From NCBI GenBank assembly GCA_003533785.1, contig DQCR01000069.1:20610-51191 (forward strand): a DNA stretch of 30,582 nucleotides, written 5' to 3'. Below, piece by piece: positions 8,297-16,178 of this stretch. The notes under the pieces were generated by a model. That model did not search any database and was not told the DNA's origin. It saw only the letters and a program-made list of their open reading frames with translations. The translations under genes were made by a program, and so were the position numbers. The first letter of the stretch is position 1, and each line of letters begins with the position of its first letter. The stretch is from Flavobacteriaceae bacterium (lineage in GTDB: Bacteria > Bacteroidota > Bacteroidia > Flavobacteriales > Flavobacteriaceae).

Positions 8297-9300
8297 TCCG
8301 CTGGATAGTTAGCATTTAGATAGCCCTTTAGCCGCTTTTTAAGATTGGAATAGTTGAAGTTGGGAATTTCACGAACACTATTGTCTCCATCATAGGTACG
8401 CAACTCCGTCAAACTTTCAATTAATGCGAGGCTAAGTTTTCTCTTTCGACCCAAAAGCGATAAAAATAATTCCAAACGATAAAGAAATTGAAGCTGCCAT
8501 TTAGAAAGCCAACGTAATCGATATTTTCTGTTTGACCCATTTAGAAACTGACGGAAGAGTTCTTGATAGGTCCAATTTTCTGAAACAAGAATAAATTGCC
8601 CCCGATTAAGCTCGTTCAAATATGCCAACCGCACGGCCAAGACCACATCTTCAACAGCAACAAAACCAGTACTTCCTTTTGTGAGCCATACATTTTTTTT
8701 GTTTTGCTGAGCCAATAATTGATTTAAGGGACTTTGTTCAGTTCCCAGACCCAAGACAACTCCTGGATTAAAAAAGCAACACTTAAGTCCTTCTTCTATT
8801 CCCCGCCATACTTCCAATTCAGCTAAATATTTTGAATAACCGTAAGCTGTAAATGTCTCCTCATCGCCCCACAGCTCAGCATCTGTTAATGTCTCATGAT
8901 TTTTACTTGCACCCAAGGCAGCAATGGAACTGATATGACCAAACCATTCAATATTATTTTTCAATGCCAAGTCAATGAGTTGTCTTGTTCCTTCTACATT
9001 CACAGCCATAATTTGGTCTTCTTTGCCTGGGAACAAACTGACCTTGGCTGCTGTGTGAACTACATGTGTGACTCCTTCAAATGCTTTTTCCAAAGAAACC
9101 CAGTCATTCATGGTTCCTTTTCGCCAATCAATGGAATCCATAGGATCATTATCCAATCCTTTATATTGTTTGAGAAAAGCAAGGGTTTCTTCTTTTTTGG
9201 CCTCAGATCGATAGAGTGCAATAAGGGGGATGGGAACAGAAAGGAACTCTTTGAGAAGATGTCTCCCAATAAAACCTGTCGCTCCTGTAATTAATAGCAT
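8287..9300 (-). CDS. NAD-dependent epimerase/dehydratase (extended SDR)
   Basis: 337-residue Rossmann-fold protein. The start is the ATG at 9300 (MLLITGATGF); a TTG two codons upstream is less likely. The dinucleotide motif GATGFIG lies at residues 6-12, the HTAAKVSLF block near 82-90, and the catalytic pair Tyr153/Lys157 in YGYSK, with Ser124 plausible as the third member. It resembles dihydroflavonol-4-reductase-like and nucleoside-diphosphate-sugar epimerases; the substrate cannot be assigned. It is divergent from tyrS, and a TAATTTTG box sits 3 bases before its ATG. Confidence 0.85.
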   Translation of the reverse strand: MLLITGATGFIGRHLLKEFLSVPIPLIALYRSEAKKEETLAFLKQYKGLDNDPMDSIDWRKGTMNDWVSLEKAFEGVTHVVHTAAKVSLFPGKEDQIMAVNVEGTRQLIDLALKNNIEWFGHISSIAALGASKNHETLTDAELWGDEETFTAYGYSKYLAELEVWRGIEEGLKCCFFNPGVVLGLGTEQSPLNQLLAQQNKKNVWLTKGSTGFVAVEDVVLAVRLAYLNELNRGQFILVSENWTYQELFRQFLNGSNRKYRLRWLSKWQLQFLYRLELFLSLLGRKRKLSLALIESLTELRTYDGDNSVREIPNFNYSNLKKRLKGYLNANYPADYS

Positions 9301-9303
9301 GGT

Positions 9304-9311
9304 CAAAATTA
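9304..9311 (-). promoter_or_regulatory. Candidate -7 box (TAATTTTG) 3 bases before the 9300 ATG
   Basis: Minus-strand exact match to TAnnTTTG, so close to the start codon that the transcript would be leaderless. No -33 TTG is evident. Confidence 0.35.
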
Positions 9312-9351
9312 CAGAATTAAACCCCCTGTTTTTTCTTTGCGCATAGAAATC

Positions 9352-9359
9352 TATCTTTG
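9352..9359 (+). promoter_or_regulatory. Candidate -7 box (TATCTTTG) of tyrS
   Basis: Exact TAnnTTTG match, 18 bases before the tyrS ATG at 9378. A TTG at 9337-9339 is closer than the usual -33 spacing, so only the -7 element is convincing. Confidence 0.4.
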
Positions 9360-9377
9360 CTGCACAAAGTCATAAGG

Positions 9378-10673
9378 ATGTCAAAAAATTTTGTTGCCGA
9401 ATTACGTTGGAGAGGGCTAATCCACGATATTATGCCCGATACAGAAAGCTTTTTGAATGAGAATGTGGTTTCAGGCTATATCGGATTTGACCCTACTGCC
9501 GATTCCCTTCATATTGGAAGTTTGGTTCAAATTGTGATTTTAATGCATTTCCAAAAAGCCGGTCACCGTCCTATCGCTTTAGTGGGTGGGGCTACAGGAA
9601 TGATCGGAGACCCATCAGGCAAATCAGATGAACGCAATTTGCTGGATGCACCTACATTAGAAAAAAATTGCGATGGCATTCAAAATCAATTGACTCGTTT
9701 TCTAGACTTTGATCCCAGTGCTTCCAATGCTGCAGTGATGGTGAACAACTATAATTGGATGAAAGATTTCAGTCTTATTGACTTTTCTCGCGACATTGGG
9801 AAACATTTGACAGTAAATTATATGATGTCAAAAGACTCGGTCAAAAAGCGGTTGGGCTCCGATTCTAAGGTGGGCATGTCCTTTACAGAATTCACCTATC
9901 AACTCCTGCAGGGGTATGATTTTCTACACTTATATGAAACCATGGATTGTAAAATTCAAATGGGTGGGAGCGATCAATGGGGCAATATCACCACGGGAAC
10001 TGAGTTGGTTCGTCGAAAGGGAGGAGGCAAGGCTTATGCGATCACTTGTCCTCTGATAACTAAAGCCGACGGGACTAAGTTTGGTAAAACAGAAGGCGGA
10101 AATATTTGGCTCGATCGCAAACGAACCTCTCCCTATAAGTTCTACCAGTATTGGCTCAATACTTCGGATGTCGATGCTGAGAGCTATATAAAAATCTTCA
10201 CATTTTTGTCTCAGAAGGAAATTCAAGTTCTGATCCAAAAACATAAAGAGGCCCCTCACCAGCGTGAACTACAGAAAGAACTGGCAGCATCTGTCACGCA
10301 ATTGGTTCACGGACAAGAAGAATTGGATCGGGTTCACAAAGCGTCAGCTATTCTATTTGGAAAGTCCACTGAGGCAGCCATCAAAGAACTCGATGTTCAG
10401 ACATTTTTGGATGTTTTTGAAGGGGTTCCTCAAGCTGAAATGAGCTTGGAATCTATTGAAAAAGGGTTAGATATGATTGCAGCTCTTTCCGCAGAAACCC
10501 GTTTTGTTTCTTCCAACGGAGAAGCCCGACGCGCCTTAAAAGAAAATTCTATTTCGGTAAACAAAAGAAAGATTTCTGAAGATTACCTAATTGGACCTGC
10601 AGACCTGATCGCCAATCAATATGTCTTGTTGCAACGCGGTAAGAAAAACTATTTTATTCTAAAGTTTAGTTAG
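9378..10673 (+). CDS. tyrS: Tyrosyl-tRNA synthetase
   Basis: 431-residue class Ic aminoacyl-tRNA synthetase. The ATG at 9378 (MSKNFVAELRWRG) is the natural start; an in-frame TTG at 9357 overlaps the predicted promoter. Motifs are SGYIGFDPTADSLHIG with the HIGH-type HIGS at 45-48, GGATGMIGDPSG, GGSDQWGN, and the KMSKS-type loop KFGKT at 234-238. A C-terminal S4 RNA-binding domain covers about 365-431. Length and domains are complete. The stop overlaps the convergent LuxE-like gene by 8 bases. Confidence 0.97.
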   Translation: MSKNFVAELRWRGLIHDIMPDTESFLNENVVSGYIGFDPTADSLHIGSLVQIVILMHFQKAGHRPIALVGGATGMIGDPSGKSDERNLLDAPTLEKNCDGIQNQLTRFLDFDPSASNAAVMVNNYNWMKDFSLIDFSRDIGKHLTVNYMMSKDSVKKRLGSDSKVGMSFTEFTYQLLQGYDFLHLYETMDCKIQMGGSDQWGNITTGTELVRRKGGGKAYAITCPLITKADGTKFGKTEGGNIWLDRKRTSPYKFYQYWLNTSDVDAESYIKIFTFLSQKEIQVLIQKHKEAPHQRELQKELAASVTQLVHGQEELDRVHKASAILFGKSTEAAIKELDVQTFLDVFEGVPQAEMSLESIEKGLDMIAALSAETRFVSSNGEARRALKENSISVNKRKISEDYLIGPADLIANQYVLLQRGKKNYFILKFS

Positions 10674-11661
10674 CCGCACCCACCATCAGATTGCATCCTC
10701 GAATTTCAGCGGCATCAAATCGACCAAGGACTTCAAACCCACCATTGCTATATTTTCTCCCCAAATCTTGCGTGGCAAGAAAAGCACAACTGTTTTGATT
10801 AGCAAGATCTATTATATTGAGACCACCTGTTTGGCCCTCGGGTAGAATTTGAAAAGGATCCGTACTGTCTCGAATTTCGACCTGCATCCAGGCAGGGCAA
10901 AAAAACAAGCCCTTCTTTTTTGCGTATGCTTGAGATAAGAGTTCTGTCATTCCGTATTCAGAATGAATGGAAGAACAACCAAAGCCTTTTTCAAGAAAGG
11001 CATGCAGTTCGCTTCGAACCCATTCTTTCTTTCGACCCTTCATCCCACCAGTTTCCATGACCTGAGTCTGTTGGAGTTGCTGGGGATAGCGAGTACAAAA
11101 ATCCATCAACGCAAAGGATACCCCAATTAGTAAGGTTTTTTGGTTTTGTGCCTCCAGCTTTTTCAGTTTTTGACTAAGCCCTTCAAATTCATCAAGATAG
11201 AATCCACTTTCTTTTTTATTGCTTCTGGCAATAAGATCCGAAACCATGTAAACAAGCGAGGCATCTTGACGCTCCAAATAGGAAGGAAGTAGGGCGAGAA
11301 TAACATAGTCGTCAACTGCTCCATAGCACTCCTCGAAAGTTTTTCGAAAACTCCATTCATATAAAGTTAGGTCACTAATATGGTGCTGTGCAGGCTTCTG
11401 CCCTGTGGTCCCACTTGATCGAAAAACGGTTTGAATTGCCGGGTTGCCTGTGATTATTTTTCTTTGGGTGAACAATGAAATTGGCAAAAAAGGGAGTTCA
11501 GCTACAGAATGAACAGTACTAGGATTTTGATTGATCAAATCACAATAAGCTCGATAGGGTGCGCAGTGGTCATATTGATTTCGAAAGGTGTGCAGCGCTG
11601 CTTTTTCAAAAGCAATGGGATTGTCAATGGCTTGCAAATCTGAAGGTGAAAGTTTTTTCAT
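10666..11661 (-). CDS. LuxE/PaaK-like acyl-protein synthetase (adenylate-forming)
   Basis: About 331 residues from the ATG at 11661; an in-frame TTG at 11671-11673 would overlap the previous gene. The FRSSGTTGQKPAQH block (residues 80-93) and the later HSEYGMTELLSQAY block match LuxE-type acyl-protein synthetases and the adenylate-forming PaaK superfamily. These activate a carboxylic acid with ATP and pass it on as an acyl group. No luciferase or LuxC/D genes are present, so bioluminescence is not implied. It starts 1 base after the T9SS mini-protein stop, so the two are co-transcribed. Substrate unknown. Confidence 0.82.
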   Translation of the reverse strand: MKKLSPSDLQAIDNPIAFEKAALHTFRNQYDHCAPYRAYCDLINQNPSTVHSVAELPFLPISLFTQRKIITGNPAIQTVFRSSGTTGQKPAQHHISDLTLYEWSFRKTFEECYGAVDDYVILALLPSYLERQDASLVYMVSDLIARSNKKESGFYLDEFEGLSQKLKKLEAQNQKTLLIGVSFALMDFCTRYPQQLQQTQVMETGGMKGRKKEWVRSELHAFLEKGFGCSSIHSEYGMTELLSQAYAKKKGLFFCPAWMQVEIRDSTDPFQILPEGQTGGLNIIDLANQNSCAFLATQDLGRKYSNGGFEVLGRFDAAEIRGCNLMVGAAN

Positions 11662-11662
11662 T

Positions 11663-12001
11663 TTATTGAACAACCAATCGCTGCACGCCTGTTTTACGAT
11701 CTTGTGTAATTCGAACTAGATAAATGCCGGTGTTAAGATGGGTTAGATTCAATTCGTTTTCCTGTGTTTTAATTTGGAAAACTACTTCTCCCATTACATT
11801 AAAAATATAAATCTCTTTAGGGGAGTCTGTGGGACAGCCTATGTGTAGGGGCCCTTGATTCAAAGGATTAGGGTACATTTTGAAGACCAGATCTGGGGGT
11901 TGAGCTTGGCGGAATGCCATTTGATCCTCAATACTAGCACTAGCTAGATTCGGAAAGACGAACAGACAAAGTAGAAAAAGTAGGGCCGAAATTTGTTTCA
12001 T
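11663..12001 (-). CDS. Mini T9SS type A sorting-domain protein
   Basis: 112 residues from the ATG at 12001; an upstream TTG is less likely. A Sec signal peptide (about residues 1-22, ending in NLASA) is followed by about 15 residues and then a T9SS type A C-terminal domain. This shows FKMYPNPLNQG at its start, the IYIFNVMGEVVFQ strand, LNTGIYLVRI, and the terminal basic GVQRLVVQ. Almost the entire mature protein is therefore the sorting signal, with no recognisable cargo domain. It would be exported by Sec and delivered to the surface by the type IX system. It is the first gene of a pair with the LuxE-like gene and divergent from a two-component system. Confidence 0.85.
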   Translation of the reverse strand: MKQISALLFLLCLFVFPNLASASIEDQMAFRQAQPPDLVFKMYPNPLNQGPLHIGCPTDSPKEIYIFNVMGEVVFQIKTQENELNLTHLNTGIYLVRITQDRKTGVQRLVVQ

Positions 12002-12057
12002 GTAACAAATATCATTTAAAACGCACAATATTTTGACATCTATTAAATTTAAAATTC

Positions 12058-12079
12058 ATTAACTTAATCTTCAGTTAAT
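12058..12079. repeat. Dyad ATTAACT-N8-AGTTAAT upstream of the response regulator
   Basis: Perfect 7-bp arms with an 8-base spacer, just upstream of the TAAATTTG box and over the expected -33 position. It is a candidate operator, possibly for the adjacent OmpR-family regulator. The arms are AT-rich, so chance cannot be excluded. Confidence 0.4.
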
Positions 12080-12089
12080 ATACGATTGT

Positions 12090-12097
12090 TAAATTTG
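12090..12097 (+). promoter_or_regulatory. Candidate -7 box (TAAATTTG) of the two-component operon
   Basis: Exact TAnnTTTG match giving a 5' leader of roughly 80 bases before the ATG at 12183. No clear -33 TTG. Confidence 0.4.
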
Positions 12098-12182
12098 AAG
12101 GAATTATATCGAGGTCTTCTCTAAAAAAACATTTCACCTAATATCCGTGCTCTTATTGCATGAAATTTGAACAAACAACCCT

Positions 12183-12866
12183 ATGAAGAAAAGCGAGATA
12201 AAAATTCTATTGGTAGATGATGAACCAGATATACGAGAAATCATTGGATTCAATCTTACCAATGAAGGCTATCAAGTATATGAATCCTCCAACGGGGAGA
12301 AGGCTGTCAAAAAAGCCATAGAGATCACACCACATCTCATCATTATGGACATTATGATGCCAGAATTGGATGGAATTTCGGCTTGTGAACAAATCCGCTC
12401 ACAACCCAAACTCCAATCTACTGTTATCATGTTTCTTTCTGCTCGAGGGGAAGACTTCTCTTATGTAGCTGCCTTCGATGCTGGAGCGGATGATTATGTC
12501 ACTAAACCGATTAAGCCCAAGGTATTACTCTCTAAAGTCAAAGGGCTTTTGCGCCGCTTCAAAAATTCAGATGAGGAACCTTCTGTGCTCAATCTTGGTG
12601 ATTTGATTGTCGACAAGGAAGAGTATAAAGTCACTCATAATGGTACTTCTTTTGGACTCCCCCGTAAAGAATTCGAATTGTTATTCCTCCTGGCTTCACG
12701 CCCAAACAAAGTCCATAAACGCGAAAAAATAATGGAGAAAATTTGGGGAGCCGACGTTGTCGTTGGAGACCGAACTATTGACGTTCATATCCGAAAATTA
12801 AGAGAAAAGGTGGGGGAGAAATTCTTTAAAACCGTAAAAGGAGTAGGGTACAAATTTGAAATTTAA
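12183..12866 (+). CDS. OmpR/PhoB-type response regulator
   Basis: 227-residue DNA-binding response regulator. The receiver domain (about 5-122) has acidic residues Asp12/Asp13, phospho-acceptor Asp56 in IIMDIMMP, and the conserved Lys in DDYVTKPIKP near 107. A C-terminal winged helix (about 132-227) carries the RTIDVHIRKLREKVG recognition region and ends GVGYKFEI. It is followed 11 bases later by its probable sensor kinase. Sequence style is PhoB/PhoP-like, but the signal and regulon cannot be assigned. The upstream dyad suggests autoregulation. Confidence 0.93.
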   Translation: MKKSEIKILLVDDEPDIREIIGFNLTNEGYQVYESSNGEKAVKKAIEITPHLIIMDIMMPELDGISACEQIRSQPKLQSTVIMFLSARGEDFSYVAAFDAGADDYVTKPIKPKVLLSKVKGLLRRFKNSDEEPSVLNLGDLIVDKEEYKVTHNGTSFGLPRKEFELLFLLASRPNKVHKREKIMEKIWGADVVVGDRTIDVHIRKLREKVGEKFFKTVKGVGYKFEI

Positions 12867-12877
12867 AGCGGATATCC

Positions 12878-13924
12878 TTGTCTATTTTTAGAAAGTATCG
12901 AATTGCCTTTCAGATTTCACTAGTCTTGGCTATAGCTTCAGCCTCTAGTTTGATTATTTTTTTCAAACTCATAACCAATGAAATTCCCGTTACGTTCTAT
13001 GTGAGTTTGGTTGCGGTAGCTCTTGGCATAGGCGCTCTTTGTTTCGGATTGATTTATTTTCGAATTGAGAAACTCATCGAACAGCGAGTACAAGAAGTGT
13101 ACAAAAATCTATCCCCAGTAGATTCTTCACAATTAGATAAGTCAATTGCTTCTGATGTTACCTCCATTACCAATAACCTACAAAAAAAGAATACAGATCA
13201 ACACTTAGAGATAGAACTTCTGAAAGAACGAGAAGCCTATCGTAAAGAATTTATTGGAAACATTGCTCACGAACTCAAGACCCCCTTGTTTACTATCCAG
13301 GGATACATCTTAACGCTACTGGATGGAGGAGTTAAAGATAAAAAGATTCGTAAGAAATATTTGAATAGAGCTTCCAAAGGGGTTGAGCGACTAATTTTTA
13401 TTATCAGGGATTTGGATTTAATTACACAATTCGAAGCAGGGATTCAAAATTTATCACTCAAAAAGTTTGATTTAATACCCTTAATCAATAATGTTTTTGA
13501 TTTGTTGGAAATGCAAGCCTCAAAACGTAAAATTACTATCAAATTGGATAAACCCTACGAACAACCCATATGGGTTCACGCAGATGAGGAGAGAATTATG
13601 CAAGTCATAACTAATCTAATAGTTAATTCACTCAAGTACGGGGTTACAAATGGGACTACGGAACTCCGTTTGTCTCTCAAAGATGATAAGGTGTTAGTGA
13701 CAGTTACAGACAATGGGGAAGGTATTGAAGAAGATCATCTTCCTCGCCTATTCGAGCGATTTTACCGAGTGGATAAGAGTGGCAGCCGAAAGCAAGGAGG
13801 ATCAGGCCTGGGATTATCCATTGTCAAGCATATTATCGATGCGCACAAGGAAAAACTATTCGTAAATAGTAAACCAGGAATTGGTTCTGAATTTTCATTT
13901 TCTCTTACGTTGACCGAAGTCTAA
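12878..13924 (+). CDS. PhoR-like sensor histidine kinase (TTG start)
   Basis: 348-residue membrane kinase. No ATG occurs in frame before the second half of the protein, so the start is most likely the TTG at 12878. Two membrane helices (about 11-31 and 40-62) enclose only a very short periplasmic loop, so sensing is probably intramembrane or through partners. A linker helix leads to the HisKA domain with phospho-acceptor His131 in NIAHELKTPL. The ATPase domain follows with NLIVNSLKYG (N box), DNGEGIEE (G1), LFERFYRVD (F box) and GGSGLGLSIV (G2). It partners the response regulator 11 bases upstream. Confidence 0.92.
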   Translation: MSIFRKYRIAFQISLVLAIASASSLIIFFKLITNEIPVTFYVSLVAVALGIGALCFGLIYFRIEKLIEQRVQEVYKNLSPVDSSQLDKSIASDVTSITNNLQKKNTDQHLEIELLKEREAYRKEFIGNIAHELKTPLFTIQGYILTLLDGGVKDKKIRKKYLNRASKGVERLIFIIRDLDLITQFEAGIQNLSLKKFDLIPLINNVFDLLEMQASKRKITIKLDKPYEQPIWVHADEERIMQVITNLIVNSLKYGVTNGTTELRLSLKDDKVLVTVTDNGEGIEEDHLPRLFERFYRVDKSGSRKQGGSGLGLSIVKHIIDAHKEKLFVNSKPGIGSEFSFSLTLTEV

Positions 13925-13953
13925 CTGGATCACATTTCTTACCTTAGAATTTG

Positions 13954-13961
13954 TAGTTTTG
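13954..13961 (+). promoter_or_regulatory. Candidate -7 box (TAGTTTTG) 4 bases before trmB
   Basis: Exact TAnnTTTG match. The predicted transcript start coincides with the trmB ATG at 13966, implying a leaderless mRNA. No -33 TTG is evident. Confidence 0.4.
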
Positions 13962-13965
13962 CTCG

Positions 13966-14637
13966 ATGGGTAGTAAAAACAAACTCAGGCGTTTTCGAGA
14001 GAACGAAACCTTCACTCATGTTATCCAGCCAGAGCGAGAGATTCTCCAAAAGGATCAATTCGAATGGAAAGGACAATGGACTTCTTTTTTTCAAAATGAA
14101 CACCCGATTGTTCTGGAACTGGGTTGTGGAAAAGGGGAGTACACTGTTTATTTGGCGGAAAAGCATCCTGATAAAAATTTTATTGGCATCGATATTAAAG
14201 GAGCACGTTTTTGGCGGGGTGCAAAAACCGTCGCTGAAAAAAAAATCCCCAACGTAGCTTTTATCCGTGCTCAAATCGAAATGATTGCAAATTTATTTGC
14301 CGCTGGTGAAGTCACTGAAATATGGATTACTTTTCCCGATCCTCAAATCAAATTCAAACGGAGCAAACACCGCCTCACCCATCCCAGTATGTTGGCATTA
14401 TATCATCAAATTTTGGTTCCCCAAGGCACTATCCATTTAAAAACAGACAGTGAATTTTTACATGGCTATACTTTGGGAATTTTGGATAATTCCAATTACC
14501 TAATTGAGTATGCACACCATGATATTTATAATAATCCATATGCTCCTGAAGCGGCTACTGCCATTCAAACATTTTATGAGAAAATGTTTTTAGATAGCGG
14601 CAAGCCCATTACCTATTTAAAGTTTTACCATCGATGA
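13966..14637 (+). CDS. trmB: tRNA (guanine-N7-)-methyltransferase
   Basis: 223-residue SAM-dependent enzyme that makes m7G46 in the tRNA variable loop. The SAM motif is LELGCGKGEYT (about 45-55), followed by NFIGIDIKGARF. The TrmB signature ITFPDPQIKFKRSKHRLTHP supplies the catalytic Asp and substrate-binding residues. The C-terminal half matches the family, including LKTDSEFL. It lies 41 bases after the kinase gene; its stop overlaps the next gene as ATGA, so the two are coupled. Confidence 0.95.
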   Translation: MGSKNKLRRFRENETFTHVIQPEREILQKDQFEWKGQWTSFFQNEHPIVLELGCGKGEYTVYLAEKHPDKNFIGIDIKGARFWRGAKTVAEKKIPNVAFIRAQIEMIANLFAAGEVTEIWITFPDPQIKFKRSKHRLTHPSMLALYHQILVPQGTIHLKTDSEFLHGYTLGILDNSNYLIEYAHHDIYNNPYAPEAATAIQTFYEKMFLDSGKPITYLKFYHR

Positions 14638-14993
14638 AGCCCCAAGGGAATACCGTAAATTTTTTTCAACAGGTGTATGTTGTTGTTCGTCTTATTCCTC
14701 AAGGGCGCGTGAGTTCTTATGGAGCCATTGGTCGCTATCTGGGCGCTCCACAAAGTGCGCGAATGGTGGGTTGGGCTATGAATGCAGCACATCAAGATGC
14801 TACTATACCAGCGCATCGAGTAGTGAATCGAGTGGGATTACTCACAGGAAAACATCATTTTCAAGGATCGCAACTGATGCAACAGCTTCTGGAAAATGAA
14901 GGTGTAGAGGTCGTTCAAGATCGAATTCAAAACTTCAATCATGTATTTTGGGATCCCGTGAAAGAATTACCGTTATGGGAAAACCCTTTCTAA
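14634..14993 (+). CDS. Alkyltransferase-like (Atl) protein of the MGMT family
   Basis: 119 residues corresponding to the DNA-binding domain of O6-alkylguanine-DNA methyltransferase only. The PCHRV active site is PAHRV here (Ala60), so the alkyl-accepting Cys is absent, as in Atl proteins. These bind O6-alkylguanine and hand it to nucleotide excision repair. The helix-turn-helix and Arg-finger part (SARMVGWAMN) is kept, and a conserved GKHHF segment follows. It overlaps trmB by 4 bases. Damage binding is inferred from family. Atl proteins usually have Trp at this site; Ala is the variant seen here. Confidence 0.87.
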   Translation: MKPQGNTVNFFQQVYVVVRLIPQGRVSSYGAIGRYLGAPQSARMVGWAMNAAHQDATIPAHRVVNRVGLLTGKHHFQGSQLMQQLLENEGVEVVQDRIQNFNHVFWDPVKELPLWENPF

Positions 14994-15018
14994 GCTTTTC
15001 TTTCTCCGTTGTCCCACC

Positions 15019-15026
15019 TATATTTG
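15019..15026 (+). promoter_or_regulatory. Candidate -7 box (TATATTTG) upstream of the Fe-S trio
   Basis: Exact TAnnTTTG match, 17 bases before the ATG at 15044. A -33 TTG at the normal distance is not evident. Confidence 0.4.
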
Positions 15027-15043
15027 TAGGTGATTCGTAGGCT

Positions 15044-16174
15044 ATGAAAATTACTAGAGATCAAGTCAAAGAGGCACTAAGAAAGATTAGTGCACCTGGG
15101 GAGGGAGGTGACCTCATTGAGAGCGGTGCGGTCCAAAACATTCAGATTTTTGGTGATGAAATCGATATAAATGTGGAATTGGCCAACCCCAGCCTCCAAG
15201 CCCGTAAAAAATTAGAAGTTTCAATTCTCAAAACCCTTCACCAAGAGGTTTACGAAAAGGCCAAAATAAATATTAATGTCACTGTTAAAAAAGCGCCTGT
15301 TCAAGAACCAATAAAGGGAGAACCAGTACCCGACATTGATTCCATTATAGCTATATCATCGGGTAAAGGAGGCGTAGGGAAGTCGACTGTAACGGCAAAC
15401 TTGGCCATAGCCCTAGCGCAAATGGGATGTAAGGTAGGCGTTTTGGACGCCGATATCTACGGACCCTCCATTCCAATGATGTTTGATATGGAGGGGGCTC
15501 GACCGTTGTCTGTTCAAGTAGATGGTGTGTCTAAAATGGAACCGATTGAAAATTATGGGGTTAAGGTGCTATCCATTGGATTTTTCACAAAACCCGATCA
15601 AGCAGTTATTTGGCGTGGACCGATGGCTACAAAGGCGTTGAAACAATTGATATTTGATGCTGCATGGGGCAACTTGGATTTTTTGTTGATTGATCTTCCC
15701 CCAGGGACAGGAGACATTCACCTCAGTATTGTACAATCTCTTCCTTTAGATGGTGCTGTGGTAGTAAGTACCCCTCAAAGTGTTGCTTTAACTGATGCTC
15801 GGAAAGGAATCGCTATGTTTCAGCAGGAAAATATTAATGTTCCCATTTTAGGAGTCATCGAAAATATGGCCTATTTTACACCGGCAGAACTTCCTGATCA
15901 TAAATATTATATCTTTGGGGAACGTGGTGCTGAGTACTTGGCAGCTGACAAAAAAGTTCCTTTTTTAGGAGCCCTCCCATTAATACAAAGTATTCGGGAA
16001 GCAGCTGACGTAGGCAGACCCGCTGCTTTGCAAGAAGACACTTTGGTCCGCAAAACCATTGATGAAACAGCTCGAAAAATGGTCGAAGAACTCATCCATA
16101 GAAACGACAAACTACCACCGACTAAAGTGGTCAAAATATCCAATATGGTGGGGTGTAGTGCCATAAAGAAATAA
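15044..16174 (+). CDS. apbC: Mrp/NBP35 family Fe-S cluster carrier ATPase
   Basis: 376-residue cytoplasmic P-loop ATPase that carries and delivers 4Fe-4S clusters. An N-terminal MIP18/DUF59-like domain spans about 1-80. The deviant Walker A motif SGKGGVGKST lies at 106-115, then DADIYGPS, the LIDLPPGTGD switch and a NMAYF stretch. The CxxC that binds the bridging cluster in E. coli Mrp is absent: the aligned region reads YFTPAELPDHKYYIFG. This seems usual for Bacteroidota, so cluster ligation must differ. A lone Cys lies near the C-terminus (VGCSAIKK). It is followed 4 bases later by nifU-like and ferredoxin genes, supporting a role in Fe-S assembly. Confidence 0.92.
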   Translation: MKITRDQVKEALRKISAPGEGGDLIESGAVQNIQIFGDEIDINVELANPSLQARKKLEVSILKTLHQEVYEKAKININVTVKKAPVQEPIKGEPVPDIDSIIAISSGKGGVGKSTVTANLAIALAQMGCKVGVLDADIYGPSIPMMFDMEGARPLSVQVDGVSKMEPIENYGVKVLSIGFFTKPDQAVIWRGPMATKALKQLIFDAAWGNLDFLLIDLPPGTGDIHLSIVQSLPLDGAVVVSTPQSVALTDARKGIAMFQQENINVPILGVIENMAYFTPAELPDHKYYIFGERGAEYLAADKKVPFLGALPLIQSIREAADVGRPAALQEDTLVRKTIDETARKMVEELIHRNDKLPPTKVVKISNMVGCSAIKK

Positions 16175-16178
16175 GTCT

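Larger units (their letters stand above)
12002..12182. promoter_or_regulatory. Divergent regulatory region between mini-CTD gene and response regulator
   Basis: At about 180 bases this is the largest gap in the window, and it is AT-rich. It holds the dyad at 12058-12079 and a TAAATTTG box at 12090-12097. On the minus strand, a GATATTTG near-match lies 4 bases before the ATG at 12001. I see no small ORF or RNA structure I would defend. Confidence 0.45.

Noticed and set aside
8896..9294. Open frame antisense to the epimerase gene (about 132 codons)
   Set aside because: Cys/Phe-rich composition typical of a reverse-frame shadow; the opposite strand has clear SDR motifs.
10666..11661. Bioluminescence (lux) operon
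   Set aside because: Only a LuxE-like gene is present; no luxA, luxB, luxC or luxD homologue lies nearby.
12183..13924. PorX/PorY regulators of type IX secretion
   Set aside because: PorX combines a receiver with a PglZ-type domain; this regulator has an OmpR-type winged helix, so the proximity to a T9SS cargo gene is not enough.
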